The translations under genes were made by a program, and so were the position numbers. Under the pieces are notes generated by a model. That model made no database searches, was not told the DNA's origin, and saw nothing but the letters and a program-made list of their open reading frames with translations. 64,000 nt of DNA, taken from assembly GCA_037126765.1 (NCBI GenBank), contig JBBCBC010000027.1:6534406-6598405 (forward strand), in the 5' to 3' direction. This DNA comes from Stenogyne calaminthoides. Taxonomy: Eukaryota; Streptophyta; Magnoliopsida; Lamiales; Lamiaceae. This document shows, piece after piece, positions 1-11,210 of this stretch (position 1 is the stretch's first letter; every line of letters begins with the position of its first letter).

Positions 1-1798
1 GATGTGGTCACAGCTGAGGCAAATTCTGAATCTATCAACCAAAGGGGAACAGATGTCTCTGACAATGTTCTGAATAGAATCTCCCCTGAGGAAGATGATT
101 CTCTTTCTCCTGTTTTGTTGTTCCCTGAGTTTGCTGATTTAACTGAACCTAACATTTCAAATGTTGAGGATACCATTGAAGGGGGAACATCAAGAAGGAA
201 ATGGTTAGATAGTCATCCTACAAATCAGATAGTGGGTGATCTAACTGAAGGTGTTAAGACAAGAAGGTTCCATGGTGAGAGTGCACTATTTCGATGCTTC
301 CTTTTCGGAGAAAGAACTCGCCGAGATTGGTGAAGCTCTACAAGATTCTTATTGGATTATTGCTATGCAAGATGAAATGAATCAATTCTCAAGGAATGAA
401 GTATGGGAGTTGGTAGATAGACCGAAAGGCACAATGTCATTGGAACCAAGTGGGTTTTCAAAAACAAAAGAGATGAAAACAACAACAACATGAGAAAAAC
501 AAGGCAAAGCTAGTTCAGACAAGGTTACTCCCAAGAAGTTAAGGCTTGGATTATGATGAAACCTTTGCACCTGTTGCAAGACTAGAAGCCATCGATTGTT
601 TCTTGCATATCTGCCCACATGAAGTTCTGATCTATCAAATGGATGTGAAAAGTGCATTTTAACGAGCGGTGTGCTTAAAGAAGAGGTTTATATGGAACAA
701 CCTCCTGGATTCAAAAGAATGACCAAGTTTTACGTGCTCGTAAAAGTTTTTGTATGGTCTCAAGCAAGCACCCGAGCATGGTATGATACTCTTTCTCGGT
801 TTTCATCGACCATGGTTTTGTCAAAAGGATTATTGATAGAACTCGCTCAGGATAGAGGATGGGGAAGAGATCTTACTAGTTGGAGATATGTTGATGACAT
901 CATTTTTGGATCTCAAACCATCACCGTGTGAAAAGTTTTCAACACCGATGAAAGGCAAGTTTGAGATGTCAATGATGGGAGAGATGAATTTTTTCTAGGT
1001 CTTCAAATGAAACAATCAAAGGAAGGAATATTCATCAACCAGCAAAATATACCGAGAGATCCGATTGCAAAATATGGTGTACAAAATTGCAATGCGATTA
1101 GGATTCCTATGAATACTAACTACAAGATGGATCCCGATTCGGAAGGCAAATCGGTGAATCATACCGATTATAGAGGAATCATTGGATCATTGCTCTATCT
1201 CACAACAAGTAGGCGGATATAACATTTCTTTGTTGGGATATGTGCAAGATACCTAATAATCCTAAGACTAGTCACATGGAGGTCGCCAAGAAGATACTAA
1301 GATATCTTAAGGGCACAAGTGAATAGAGGATTATGGTATCCGGTGATGATAACCTTGAATTAAGCGGGTTACTCGGATGTCGACTATGGAGGTTGTAGAA
1401 TTGACAGAAGTCCACAACAGAACTTGTCAATTTCTAGGAAGCAAGTCGATATCTTGGTTTTCAAAGAAATGGACCTCAAGAAAACCAAGATTTGAAAGTT
1501 GAATACATGGTCAGCAGAAGTCTTTGTGGTTTCGATTCTTTCGCCTGCATAACAATTAAGGGATTATAAAGTTGAAGCCAATGAAGTACCAATATTTTGT
1601 GACAACAATAGTGTCATTGCTATTTCACAAAATCCCAGATTACACACCGGATGCAAGCATGTGGATATCGACATCACTTCATCGGAGATCATGTCGAGAA
1701 AAAGGACATAAGGATGGAGAAAATTCATCCGATAGGCAAAAAGAGTCGATATCTTGACTAAACCTTTGGTCAATCAAGATTTCGTGAACTTTCATTGA
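1..1798 (+). pseudogene. Sirevirus pol remnant (integrase linker, RT, RNase H)
   Basis: Three-frame reading gives pieces of a copia polyprotein in the right order. There is a linker ending in RRKWLDSHPTNQIVGD and a short GVKTRR motif (about 190-270). RT start follows with IIAMQDEMNQFSRNEVWELV (about 355-420). The finger/palm region holds MEQPPGF (about 690) and the catalytic block YVDDIIFGS (about 889-915). RNase H follows with YRGIIGSLLYLTTSRR (1170-1215) and a C-terminal LTKPLVNQDF (about 1755-1785). Frame changes and stops occur throughout, for example after the YVDD block and at the RNase H start. No functional protein can be made. The first base of the window is already inside the gene. 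Confidence 0.85.
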
Positions 1799-2454
1799 AT
1801 TAGGGATGTTAGAACCAGTGTATAGAGTAAATCGAAAAAATTGAAGATTTTCGGATGCATGAAGTTTTTCGTAATTCTACCGAGAAACTCAGGATAAAAT
1901 GGAAATCTCGAATCGAGTCTCGTGAAACTCAGTTCATCAAGGTCAAGATCAAGAAGATGTTGAACCCATTCAAGATTTTTCGATATTATCGACATTTTAT
2001 CAAAGACAAGACTTTCGAAGAAGACTGATAGAGGGAAATTAGTCTGAAGAAGTAAAGACTCATGCGACTCATTTATTGCTCAAGTAAAACTCAGTAATCA
2101 TTCGCAATAAATATAAAACACCGAGGAATGTTTTTTGGCGGGATTGTTTTAAATTAGAAGAAGGTCAACAAATACTTAATGCTCGCCACATTATTGACCA
2201 ATGAGGATATTTTGGCGGCTTAACTTTTTAGAGATCGTCGGTTCGTATACCCGATTAATCGGAGATTAATCTCAACCGTTGTTTTTCACCTAACTAACAC
2301 GATTCTCCACGATCTCAAAGCTATATATACCCCTTTAAGCCATTCAAGCCAAAATTTTATCAAACCCTTCGTTTCCAAATCCTCTGCAAATAAAAATCCT
2401 TTGCCCGTAAATCTCCAAACCCTAAAACTTCAAATTCTTAAATCAATCTCTAAA
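1799..2454 (+). other. Sirevirus spacer between pol and the extra frame
   Basis: No coding signal is visible. The stretch lies inside the element and may be a leader for the downstream frame: a TATA-like ctatatata occurs near 2321-2330 and an A/C-rich leader runs up to the ATG at 2455. Whether a subgenomic promoter exists cannot be told from sequence. Confidence 0.4.
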
Positions 2455-5400
2455 ATGGCCCCAACCTTGTTAGAAATTAGCCATAACCAACAAGTCGTGG
2501 GTACGAAGTTCGTTGTCTCACTTGAAAGCACAACCAACTCAAAGCCAAAAGAGGAGGCTCGTGATATGATTCGAATGGCTAAACTCACCCATCTAGTCGC
2601 AAGCCGACCAGACCAGGAGTTTGCAAAGGAAGTAATCGAATTCATCTATAATTTGAGAATAGATGAAGAAAATGGTATGCATTCTTCGATTACCACATCG
2701 CATTTAGAGCATTCGTCAAAATACGTCGATTTTGAGAGGGATTTGTGCATAATTCAAAAAAATCAATGATGTCTTTGAGCTCTGCGGATAGAGGAGAGGA
2801 TCATGCGATGTATATATCTTGATAGAGAGCAGAGTACCTTGATAGGATTGCCGAGAATCTCGTGAAGTTTGAGGCGACATTGCATAAGAGGCGTCTAAAG
2901 CCACAATATCGTGTGTTGATGGATATTGTGAGCAAGTGCATCATGAGTCTTGCCGGGAGTTTTGAGCAGATTAGTACCCAAGCTCGGATCGATGGCGGCG
3001 ATCGAGGCATCTCCTACCACCGACTTCAACCCGGCTGAAATTTTAATTCGGATGGTGACGGAGCAAGCCAAGGTCATAAAAAGGGTCAATGGGACAATCA
3101 CGATGAAAGGAAGATCCACCATGCCACCAAAATTGCTTATATTTTGGAGATGTGCGAGAGGAGGAGGATATCTTCGCCAATTCAACCCCATTCCCTAAAA
3201 ACAAAAACCAAAATTCTTCAAGCCCCTTTCTTTGGAAGAAGCGAGCCATTCGAGGAAAAGAGAAAAGAAGGTAGAATCACCTTCGCGGGTTGTTGAGAAA
3301 GAGACCCAACAAACCCGGGGAAGGTTCTGTTGGAGGCAAAAATGGAGCAAGGAGCAAAAAAAACTGCTGAAGCGGAAGGATCTTGCTCCAAAGCGCAAAA
3401 AGATTGGTGGTTCTCACCGACGCGAAGGTAGCAAATGATTCTCGAGGAGATACAACCCTGAAGGCAAAACCGCCGAGTTCGCCATTACAAGTGTTGGCTC
3501 AAAGTTATCTCCAGACACAGGATCGATCGAGGTGGCGGAGTCTTCTCCGAGGTGCTCGAGACATCACTCGATTCAGATAAAATTTCTCGTGAAATTTTTA
3601 AAGGAGCTCAGACCTCGAGATGCCTACCTCAGATATGCAAGTGCTCGACAGTGAAGAGTCAACTCAGAGTCGATCCAAGATGTGCAGTTCGGGACCGACG
3701 AGCCAACTCAGACTCGAATCGAGGATATGCTACTCGAGCCTCGTAACCCACTCGGGATGCAAACCGAGGACTTTAATGCACAAACTTCGGAGACACTAAC
3801 CGAGGCTCAGAGCAAAATATTCTTGATGAGCTCCAGAGTGATCTACCGCTAGATCCCTTAGAAGAAGCTTCTCTTGAACCAGAGCCCGAGATGGAAGAAG
3901 GGCGAGGTCAAGAAGGCGAGTGGAGGAGCAAGGGGAACGGTTCATCTTGATCGCTACCCTCGAGCTCGGCTCACCTCGATCCGCAAGATGTTTTCTTCAG
4001 ATTAAGGACGACAAGATATATCCTCAATCGACTCTTCCCGAGATGCTTGACATTCCGCATTCAGAGGGAAGACCGGTGGAATGAGGAGACAACCTTCCCG
4101 ACCCGACTTTCGTGGTTCAGACGGACAAAGCTCGGGATGAAAAATTCCGATTTTGATGAGTGGTTCAGAGAAAGTTAGCCGAGAAGAAAACAATCAAGTT
4201 GAGTGCCCCGAAAGCAAATGAGACAAATCCAAAGATGGAGATGGGGACCAACAGGGAGATCTTTGAGGATCGATCTCAAATGGAAAAAGAGACTTCATTG
4301 TCGATCAACCTCAGATCGGTTAGCACTCTTCAGTATCTTTTGGCACTATTGACAATTATGCCAAAGTTCTGAAAGTACTATCTTTAATTTCAATTGTCTC
4401 GATAAAATGATCGAGGCTCAAATGGAGACCGGAGCTCAAAGTTGAAGCCGAAGCTCGGGATGATCAAACAAACATTTGAAGGTGCGTAAAGTTCCCGAGA
4501 TTGATCTCATTCCCCGTAATGGAGAAACTTGAGAAGATTGAGTCAATGGCGATCAAAATTGCTCGGATAGAAGAAACGTTGGTCAATCAAGCTCGGACAA
4601 TGGAAGGACTTAGCCATTCTTGTAATCGGTGCAGGATACAAAAACACTCGACCACTCGAGATGACCTCCATGGAAATAAAAAGTGAATGAAAGTTTGGAG
4701 GAGTCAACGCAGAGTTAAGTGCTTAAATGAAACAGAAGCACCAGGAATCGACTGAATTTCTAGAGGTGAAACTAGCAGAGAAAAATGAGGTGCTGATCAG
4801 ATCTGCTATTGAGGAAATGAGCTCAAAGGTGCTCATGACCAAGATGACAGAGATGCTTAAAGATGCACTCTCCGCCGGTTTTGCCCACATATTCGAAGAA
4901 CTTTCGTGGCTAAGAACCACATAAGGAGAATGGAAGATGAGCAAGATCGAGTTAGCGAGGAGAGATCCATTGTGTGAGCAAAGAGCAAGATATCACATGG
5001 ACACGACTCTTCAGACTTCTTCCAAATTATGGTGCGGGAAGGGGGGAAAAGAAAGGTGAAGACCTCGGGAAGTTCATGGCACGTACTTTGGAGAAGAAGA
5101 AGGCTCGAGAAAAGAGGGTGAAATGTACAATCTAGCCAAAGCCTTAAAAGAAGTTGAAGCTATCGATAAATTGAAATTCGCCAAGTGGAGAAGCCCATCT
5201 ACACTCGAAGTTTCGAGCAAACCATGCTTGAGGTTGCAAGAGAGAAACCGAAAGTGCTAGAACTAGGTTGGAACAAGCGGTGCCGGTGCCGAATCGCCTA
5301 TGAAGAGGAAAGCTTTGGGCGTTGTTCAACCTCAGTAAGCAAGCGCTTAAGGCTTCTAAGCCAATCCAGAGAAAGTTCGATTCTCGGATGATGAAGATGC

Positions 5401-5752
5401 AGAAGAATCTGAGTCTCAACCTCAGAAGAAAGTCTTCAACACCAAAGATGCTCTGAAGACACTCCAAAAAGAACAAGCCAAGAAAGCAGCTGCTTCGATC
5501 TCAGGAGCGTCTGTGATCAGAAAGAAGATAGACGAAGAGCAGAAGCGAAGGAGTGACTTCAGGAAGTTTGCGAGCAAGAGGAAGGGAACATCGAAAGTGC
5601 TAAAGTGGCCCCACGTTGATAAATGGATGTCCATTAAACTCAAAGACATGTGGGAAGAAGTGAAGAGAACCTTCTGGTTCAATTACGATGTTCTCAGGGA
5701 ATGGAGAGGGAAGGCTCGGATCGTAGCTAAGCTTTCATTGAATATCTTCTAA
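2455..5752 (+). pseudogene. Decayed env-like-position frame of the Sirevirus
   Basis: The best start is the ATG at 2455 (MAPTLLEISHN...), open to 2769. After that, fragments in changing frames continue, with MDIVSKCIMSLAGSFEQIST near 2920-2975, basic Lys/Arg/Glu-rich stretches (3240-3440 and 5090-5160), a coiled-coil-like charged part (4500-4930) and a C-terminal piece open at 5513-5752 ending in WRGKARIVAKLSLNIF. The position between RNase H and the polypurine tract is that of the env-like gene of Sireviruses. I see no clear signal peptide or transmembrane helix in the fragments, so an envelope function is not supported. Many stops and frameshifts make it a pseudogene. Its function in intact relatives is uncertain. 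Confidence 0.5.
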
Positions 5753-6486
5753 CCTTCTATCCAAAGTATCTCCAAGGTGGATTAACCTTGCGGATGAAGG
5801 TGGAGCATGATAGAAGCCCTCGGTCCATATTCCTATTCTCTCCAAGACTTGGTAATGGCTTGGTAAATGAGAAGACCATTACGCAAGAAATTGCTCAATA
5901 TTCTGGGGTCAGTTGGGATTAACAGGAACGTTCCGGACATCATCAAGGAGAGGAATGAGTGAAGAAAAGATTTTTTGGAATGTTCAACCCGGAGGTGCCG
6001 GTGATGAAGTTTCTAAAATGAAGCAAAATCAAGAATTTAATCAAGATCAAGATCAAGAATTCGTAAGATTCTCGTAATCTTTAAATTTTGTCTTTTTGAT
6101 TTTGTTGATAAAAAAAATCTCATTGTAATCAGAATGGTATGCTTATCATCAATGAAGATTTATCATTTTGCTCAAAAGATAATATCTCATTATCTTATTT
6201 ACATGTCTTTATTTTGATATCTTTGAATAAATGTCTCGAACCGATTGTATGATGATATGGGAGAAATTGTTAAGTATTTGGTAATGATCTATTTAAGAAA
6301 GATTCATTCTCAAGAAATTTGTTGAATGATTTAAATTGTTTGGAGATTATTTATTTAAAGAGATTCCTTCTTAAAGAAATTGTTGGGAGATTCTCTCGTT
6401 TCAGAACCAATCTTGTAATATAATAAACTCAAAACCCGAGTATAGGTTATTTTGTTTGTAAACAAGATAGGTTTTGGCATCATCAA
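5753..6486 (+). other. Non-coding tail of the Sirevirus interior
   Basis: A/T-rich sequence between the extra frame and the polypurine tract, with no open frame of note. It contains short similar phrases around 6280-6380 (gagattattta / agagattcc / ttcttaaagaaat), suggesting a decayed local duplication. Confidence 0.4.
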
Positions 6487-6499
6487 AAAAAGGGGAAAT
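6487..6499 (+). promoter_or_regulatory. Polypurine tract of the Sirevirus
   Basis: A purine run (aaaaaaggggaaat) lies immediately 5' of the LTR start TGTTGGGA at 6500, the position used to prime plus-strand DNA synthesis. It is shorter in G than the usual tract, consistent with decay. Confidence 0.75.
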
Positions 6500-8329
6500 T
6501 GTTGGGAGATGAATTTAATAAAAGATTATAAGATTTTGATTAAGATCCCAAAACCCCTGAGTATGACATGTTCAGAATGATCTTGATAATTGAGTCAGGA
6601 TTAAGTTTTAGAGTATTCAAGATGTTATCTGCAAAATGTATAGTCAGCAGATATAGTTCAGGATAGGTTCTGAAGACTCTGAAGAACTCAGTATGGTTCT
6701 GAAGAAACTGAAGATCAAGAATACTGAAAGCACAATAAGATTATCAAGACTCAAGAATGTAATCGAAAAGCTCAAGATGAACTCAATGTTCCGAGGCACC
6801 TGAATATATCTATCTCGAAGGATGCAATATCTTGAGAAACGCGATGCCTTAGAAAGTTAGATATTGCCAAGACATTCAAATGCAGACAAAAGGAACTAAG
6901 TCAGAAGTGTTGTTAAGGTTATATCAAACTCAGAGTTTGTAATCAAAAGATCCGTTGAAGGCGTCTACCTTTAACTGAAGACAAAAGTCAAAAAGAGGAA
7001 GACGACATCGCACCATACCATAATCGATAAAGGATAAAGTCAAAAAAAAGATGTCAGATGTACGAAAGTTCCAGACTGCAAAAAGTGAAGACCGGCTACA
7101 TGAAAGGTTATTGCCTAAAACATGTTAGGGAGTTTCAAACCCTAAATATAGTCGTTTCTCACACACCATAAGAGGGAACTCACGAAGCTATCTCTCCAAC
7201 GGATAGTTTTCAAAAGTGACCTCCCTCTACTTTGTAAGGTTACGGGAAATTTATACGCAACTCAAGAGCTCAAACTTATTCTTGCAAAAGTTAACGCACT
7301 CGAAATACCTTGAATTTCCCAAGTGCTTCTATATTGAAGAGAGCTCACTTTACTAAGCCTAGATTGATAAGATTTATCCAAAGCTTAGTCGAGATATCCT
7401 AACCCTTTGCATTGTGCTTCATTGTAAAGGATATCTCATCCTAGTTGGAAACCAACCAAGAAACCCCAAACCCTTGAGAAGGTAGTTGGAATGTGTTTTG
7501 TTGGTGAGTAGAGTTGTAAAGAGTTAGTAAACTACGCGGAGTAGTCAGAAAACTCTAGAGGAGAAGTTAGTAAGCTACAGGGGTAGTCTGAAAGCTTGTG
7601 TGTGATTGAGTAAGTAAACTACGGAGGTAGTCAGAAAACTCAAGGTCGGGTTGAGTAAGTAAACTACGTGGAGTAGTCGAAAACTTCGAGGGTACGAAGT
7701 TGAGTAAGTAAACTACGAGGTAGTCAGAAAGCTCAGAAGTTGATAGTGAATTTCTCTGAAGAGTCAGAGAGAGTGGATGTAGGAGCTTGAGTCTCTGAAC
7801 CACTATAACTGTTGTGTTCTTTATTGCTTTCCTTATCTGTGCTTAACTGTTGCATTGACTTGATTTTGAAAGCATATTTTTCACTGATATTCAGTTGGAA
7901 TCAATCCACTAAAGTTGCATAAGTGAATCACAGCCTAATCACTATTTCATAAAGGAAAGGTTTTTCAGCAAAGCTTAAAACGAGTATAATCTAAGGGCCA
8001 ACCATTCAAGACGATCGAAAGTAGCTAGAACAGATAGTTATCAAACCGAACTCTCTTCCGAGGATTCAAGAAGTTAGTTATCCGATCCAAGCAACTCATG
8101 ATCTCTCGACACTCGTGATTCAGGTTGGGATTATCCGAGGTTTCAAAAGCAACTCGGGATCATTGTCTCAAGAGAACTTTGACTCGAGCTATCTCAGGCT
8201 TCTCGTAACCTATTCTTGAGGACTATCTCGACCCAAGTGACCTCGAAGAAGAAAAATTTTTAAAATCACTGAACACGTGTATTCCCCCCCCCCATACACG
8301 TGTAAGACTCGTTTACACTGGGACCAACA
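6500..8329 (+). repeat. 3' LTR of the Sirevirus (1830 bp)
   Basis: It starts TGTTGG directly after the polypurine tract and ends CCAACA, a perfect 6-bp terminal inverted repeat of the TG...CA type. The end at 8329 is confirmed because the next base resumes an unrelated copia reading frame (KDVTIFRNDK...). The length is in the range of Sirevirus LTRs. A C-homopolymer (8284-8293) is flanked by inverted acacgtgt motifs, a small palindrome holding CACGTG near the LTR end. Confidence 0.85.
7521..7738 (+). repeat. About five imperfect ~50-bp tandem repeats in the LTR
   Basis: The core gagtaagtaaactacg followed by ggtagtcagaaaactc recurs with starts near 7521, 7565, 7608, 7653 and 7702. Copies differ by point changes and small gaps. 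Each copy carries the pair ctacg/gtag, a weak inverted motif. Arrays in LTRs can act as enhancers, but no role is shown here. Confidence 0.85.
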
Positions 8330-11098
8330 AAGATGTTACTATTTTTCGTAACGATAAGATTATCTGTCGTGGAACTTTGAGGAACAATCTCTATATTATT
8401 AATCGTGGCACATCACTCACAAAATGCATCCTATAACACATCTACTATTTCTTGTAAACGAAAGTTTTCTACCGACGTGAACGAGACACTTTTTGGCACC
8501 TAAGATTAGGTCATATTAACCCGAAAAGGATTCAAAGGTTGGTGAAAGATGGCTCTTTGGGGTCTCTCCAAATTGAGCCATTTCCGACTTAATGAATCGT
8601 CTTTGGAAGGTAAAATGACCAAGAGGGCATTTGGAGCCAAGGGGCTTAGAGCTAAAAAAAGTGATAGAAATCATTCACACCCGATGTGTGGTCCAATGCA
8701 AATCAAAGCTAGAGGTGGCTACGAGTATTTAGTTACTTTTATCGATGATTTACTGTTTACGTATACATTTTCCTAATGAAGCATAAATTTGAGACCTTTG
8801 ACAAATTCAAAGAATTTAAGGCTCAAGCAGAGAATCATAAGGAAAAAGTATCAAGTTTTTCTACGATCCGATCGTGGAGGTTTAATACCTCGCCGATGAA
8901 TTTTTGAACTACCTATCGAAGTGGGGATTCAGATCCTAGTTGATCGCACCCGCACCCCCTCAACAAAATGGGGTTGCAGAACGAAGGAATAGAATGCTTT
9001 TAGAAATGGTAAGGTCAATGATGAGTTATGCGGATTTACCAAAATCGTTATGGGGTTACGCATTAGAAACAACGGCTTATATTCTGAACCTAGTGTCATC
9101 CAAACCGGTACCTAAAACCCCGAGAGAATTGTGGCGGGCGGGCACAAGCCCGATTTCGGACACATCAGATCGGGGTGTGTCGACATACGTGCTAGACAAG
9201 GAAGCCAGAAATCGACGACGTTCAAATTAAGGATGTTCATAGGGTACCCGAAGGAACTAAATGATGCATGTTCTATGGTCCCAAAGATCAAAAGGTAGTA
9301 ATCAGTACTCACTTTAGATTTTTGGAAGAAGACTATATGAACAGTCGAAAGCCTAGAAGTGAAATTACCTTAGAAGAACTTAGGGGGCCGACTCCATTGC
9401 CAACTGTCCAAAATGACATACCAAACGTCACACCTACACAACCGGAACCTCGTCGTAGTGGGAGGGTTATCAGACAACCCGAGAGATTCTTGGGGATCGG
9501 AGAGTCTTCGGACTTGATCTCCGCGGAAGAATCAGATCCATGGTCCTACAACGAGGCGATCCAAGACAAAGATGCTCAATCTTGGCAAATAGCAATGGAA
9601 GCCGAGATGGGTTCAATGGATCACAATAAAGTGTGGGAGCTAGTCAAACCACTTGATGGGGTAAAACCCATCGGATGCAAGTGGGTATACAAGAGAAAAA
9701 TGGGACCGGACGGAAGGGTTGAAACCTTCAAAGCAAGACTTGTGGCGAAAGGGTATACTCAGAAAGAAGGGATCGATTATGAGGAAACCTTTTCGCCCGT
9801 AGCCATGCTCAAGTCTATCCGCATTCTCTTGTCGATTGTTGCGCATCTAGATTTTGAGATTTGGCAAATGGACGTCAAGACAGCTTTCCTTAATGGAAAT
9901 CTTGACGAAGTAATCTATATACAACAACCCGAAGGCTTCATTGAAAAAGGCCAAGAGCACCTGGTTTGCAATCTCAGGAAGTCCATTTATGGACTGAAGC
10001 AAGCATCCCGAGCTTGGAATCAGTGTTTTGATCAAGTTATTAAATCCTACGGATTCGATCAAAACGAATTTGAAAGTTGTGTCTATAAAAAGTGTGACGG
10101 AACTGCATTGGCATTTTTGGTACTATACGTGGACGATATTCTGCTCATTGGAAACGATGTAAAGGTGGCATGGCTGTCAAAACAGTTCGATATGAAGGAC
10201 TTAGGGGAAGCCGGTCACATCCTAGGGATCAAGATCACTCGAGATCGCAGGAAAAGAATGATCGGGCAATCGCAAGCCTCATATATAGATACTATTTTGA
10301 AGCGCTTCAGCATGCAGGATTCTAAGAAAGGCTTTGTGCCCTACAGACAACGAAACCATCTATCCAAAGAGATGTGTCCCAAGACACAGAAAGAGATAGA
10401 TGACATGAAGGGCATCCCTTATGCTTCGGCTGTGGGAAGCCTCATTTATGCAATGTTGTGTACGAGACCGGATATCTGCTTTGTCGTAGGCATGGTGGCA
10501 AGATATCAAAGTAACCCTGGGAAAGAGCATTGGACTGCAGTAAAGAACATTCTGAAGTACCTGAAAAGGACACGGGATAGAATGTTGGTTTACAAGTCAG
10601 ACAGTCTGATCCCCATCGGTTACACGGACTCGGATTTCCAATCAGACATTGACTCCAGAAAGTCTACCTCGGGTAGTGTGTTCTGCATGGGGGGAGGAGC
10701 CATGACATGGAGAAGCGTAAAGCAGAAATGCATCGCTGATTCTACGATGGAAGCCAAGTATGTAGCTGCTTGTGAGGCAGCGAAAGAAGCGGTTTGGCTC
10801 AAGAACTTCCTGGTGGACTTGGACGTGGTCCCGAATTTGCCCGACAAAATCACAGTCTACTATGATAACGCCAGAGCAGTTGCAAATTCAAGGGAGCCGA
10901 GAGCCCACAAAGCCAGCAAACATATTGAAAGAAAATACCATCACATACGAGAAATCGTTAAGAGATGAGACATTGAGGTGGCTAAGATTGCATCGGAAGA
11001 CAACCTAGCAGATCCATTCACAAAGGGTCTACCTCAGAGTACATTCGAGAGACATGTGGAAGGAATGGGTGTCAAGAGCGTTGACAATCTGCTTTGAG
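8330..11098 (+). pseudogene. Copia polyprotein (pre-integrase, integrase, RT, RNase H), broken
   Basis: Pre-integrase zinc region: HLRLGHINPKRIQRL (8496-8540). Integrase: fragments HSHPMCGPMQIKARGGYEYL and PQQNGVAERRNRMLLEMVRS, separated by stops and frameshifts between 8560 and 9230. A long intact frame at 9268-10968 (566 codons) then holds the linker, RT (DVKTAFLNG, SIYGLKQASRAW, YVDDILLIGNDV) and RNase H (GYTDSDFQSD, STSGSVF, YYDNARAVANSREPRAHKA). TGA at 10966-10968 interrupts the last 43 codons, which continue in frame to TGA at 11096-11098. At the usual RNase H EAEY position the sequence reads EAKY (codon 10756-10758), so a probable catalytic Glu is Lys. The protein is dead, but this is the best-preserved pol in the window. 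Confidence 0.9.
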
Positions 11099-11210
11099 TA
11101 TAAGTGGGAGAAATATTATTAGGTTCATGTAGGGTGACATTAGATGTCACATACAACACGAGACATGATGTAGTATACTTAAAAGCAGACTTTGAGTATA
11201 AGTGGGAGAT
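11092..11210 (+). repeat. Duplicated 20-bp block including the polypurine tract
   Basis: The block ctttgagtataagtgggaga occurs at 11092-11111, overlapping the pol stop codon, and again at 11190-11209, directly 5' of the LTR start at 11211. The second copy contains the functional-position polypurine tract (gtgggaga). The 78 bp between are unrelated to either copy. Confidence 0.9.

Larger units (their letters stand above)
1..8329 (+). mobile_element. Sirevirus-type Ty1/copia retrotransposon, 3' part
   Basis: Order seen: end of integrase/linker, reverse transcriptase and RNase H (1-1798), a decayed extra reading frame downstream of pol (about 2455-5752), an A/T-rich stretch, a polypurine tract (6487-6499) and a long LTR (6500-8329). 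An extra frame between pol and the 3' LTR is characteristic of the Sirevirus lineage (SIRE1-like), where it is called env-like; the pol remnants also read closest to that lineage from memory of the family. The 5' LTR and gag lie left of the window. The element abuts the middle of another copia polyprotein at 8330, so it probably inserted there. The left target duplication is outside the window; the right copy would be AAGAT (8330-8334). Confidence 0.8.
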
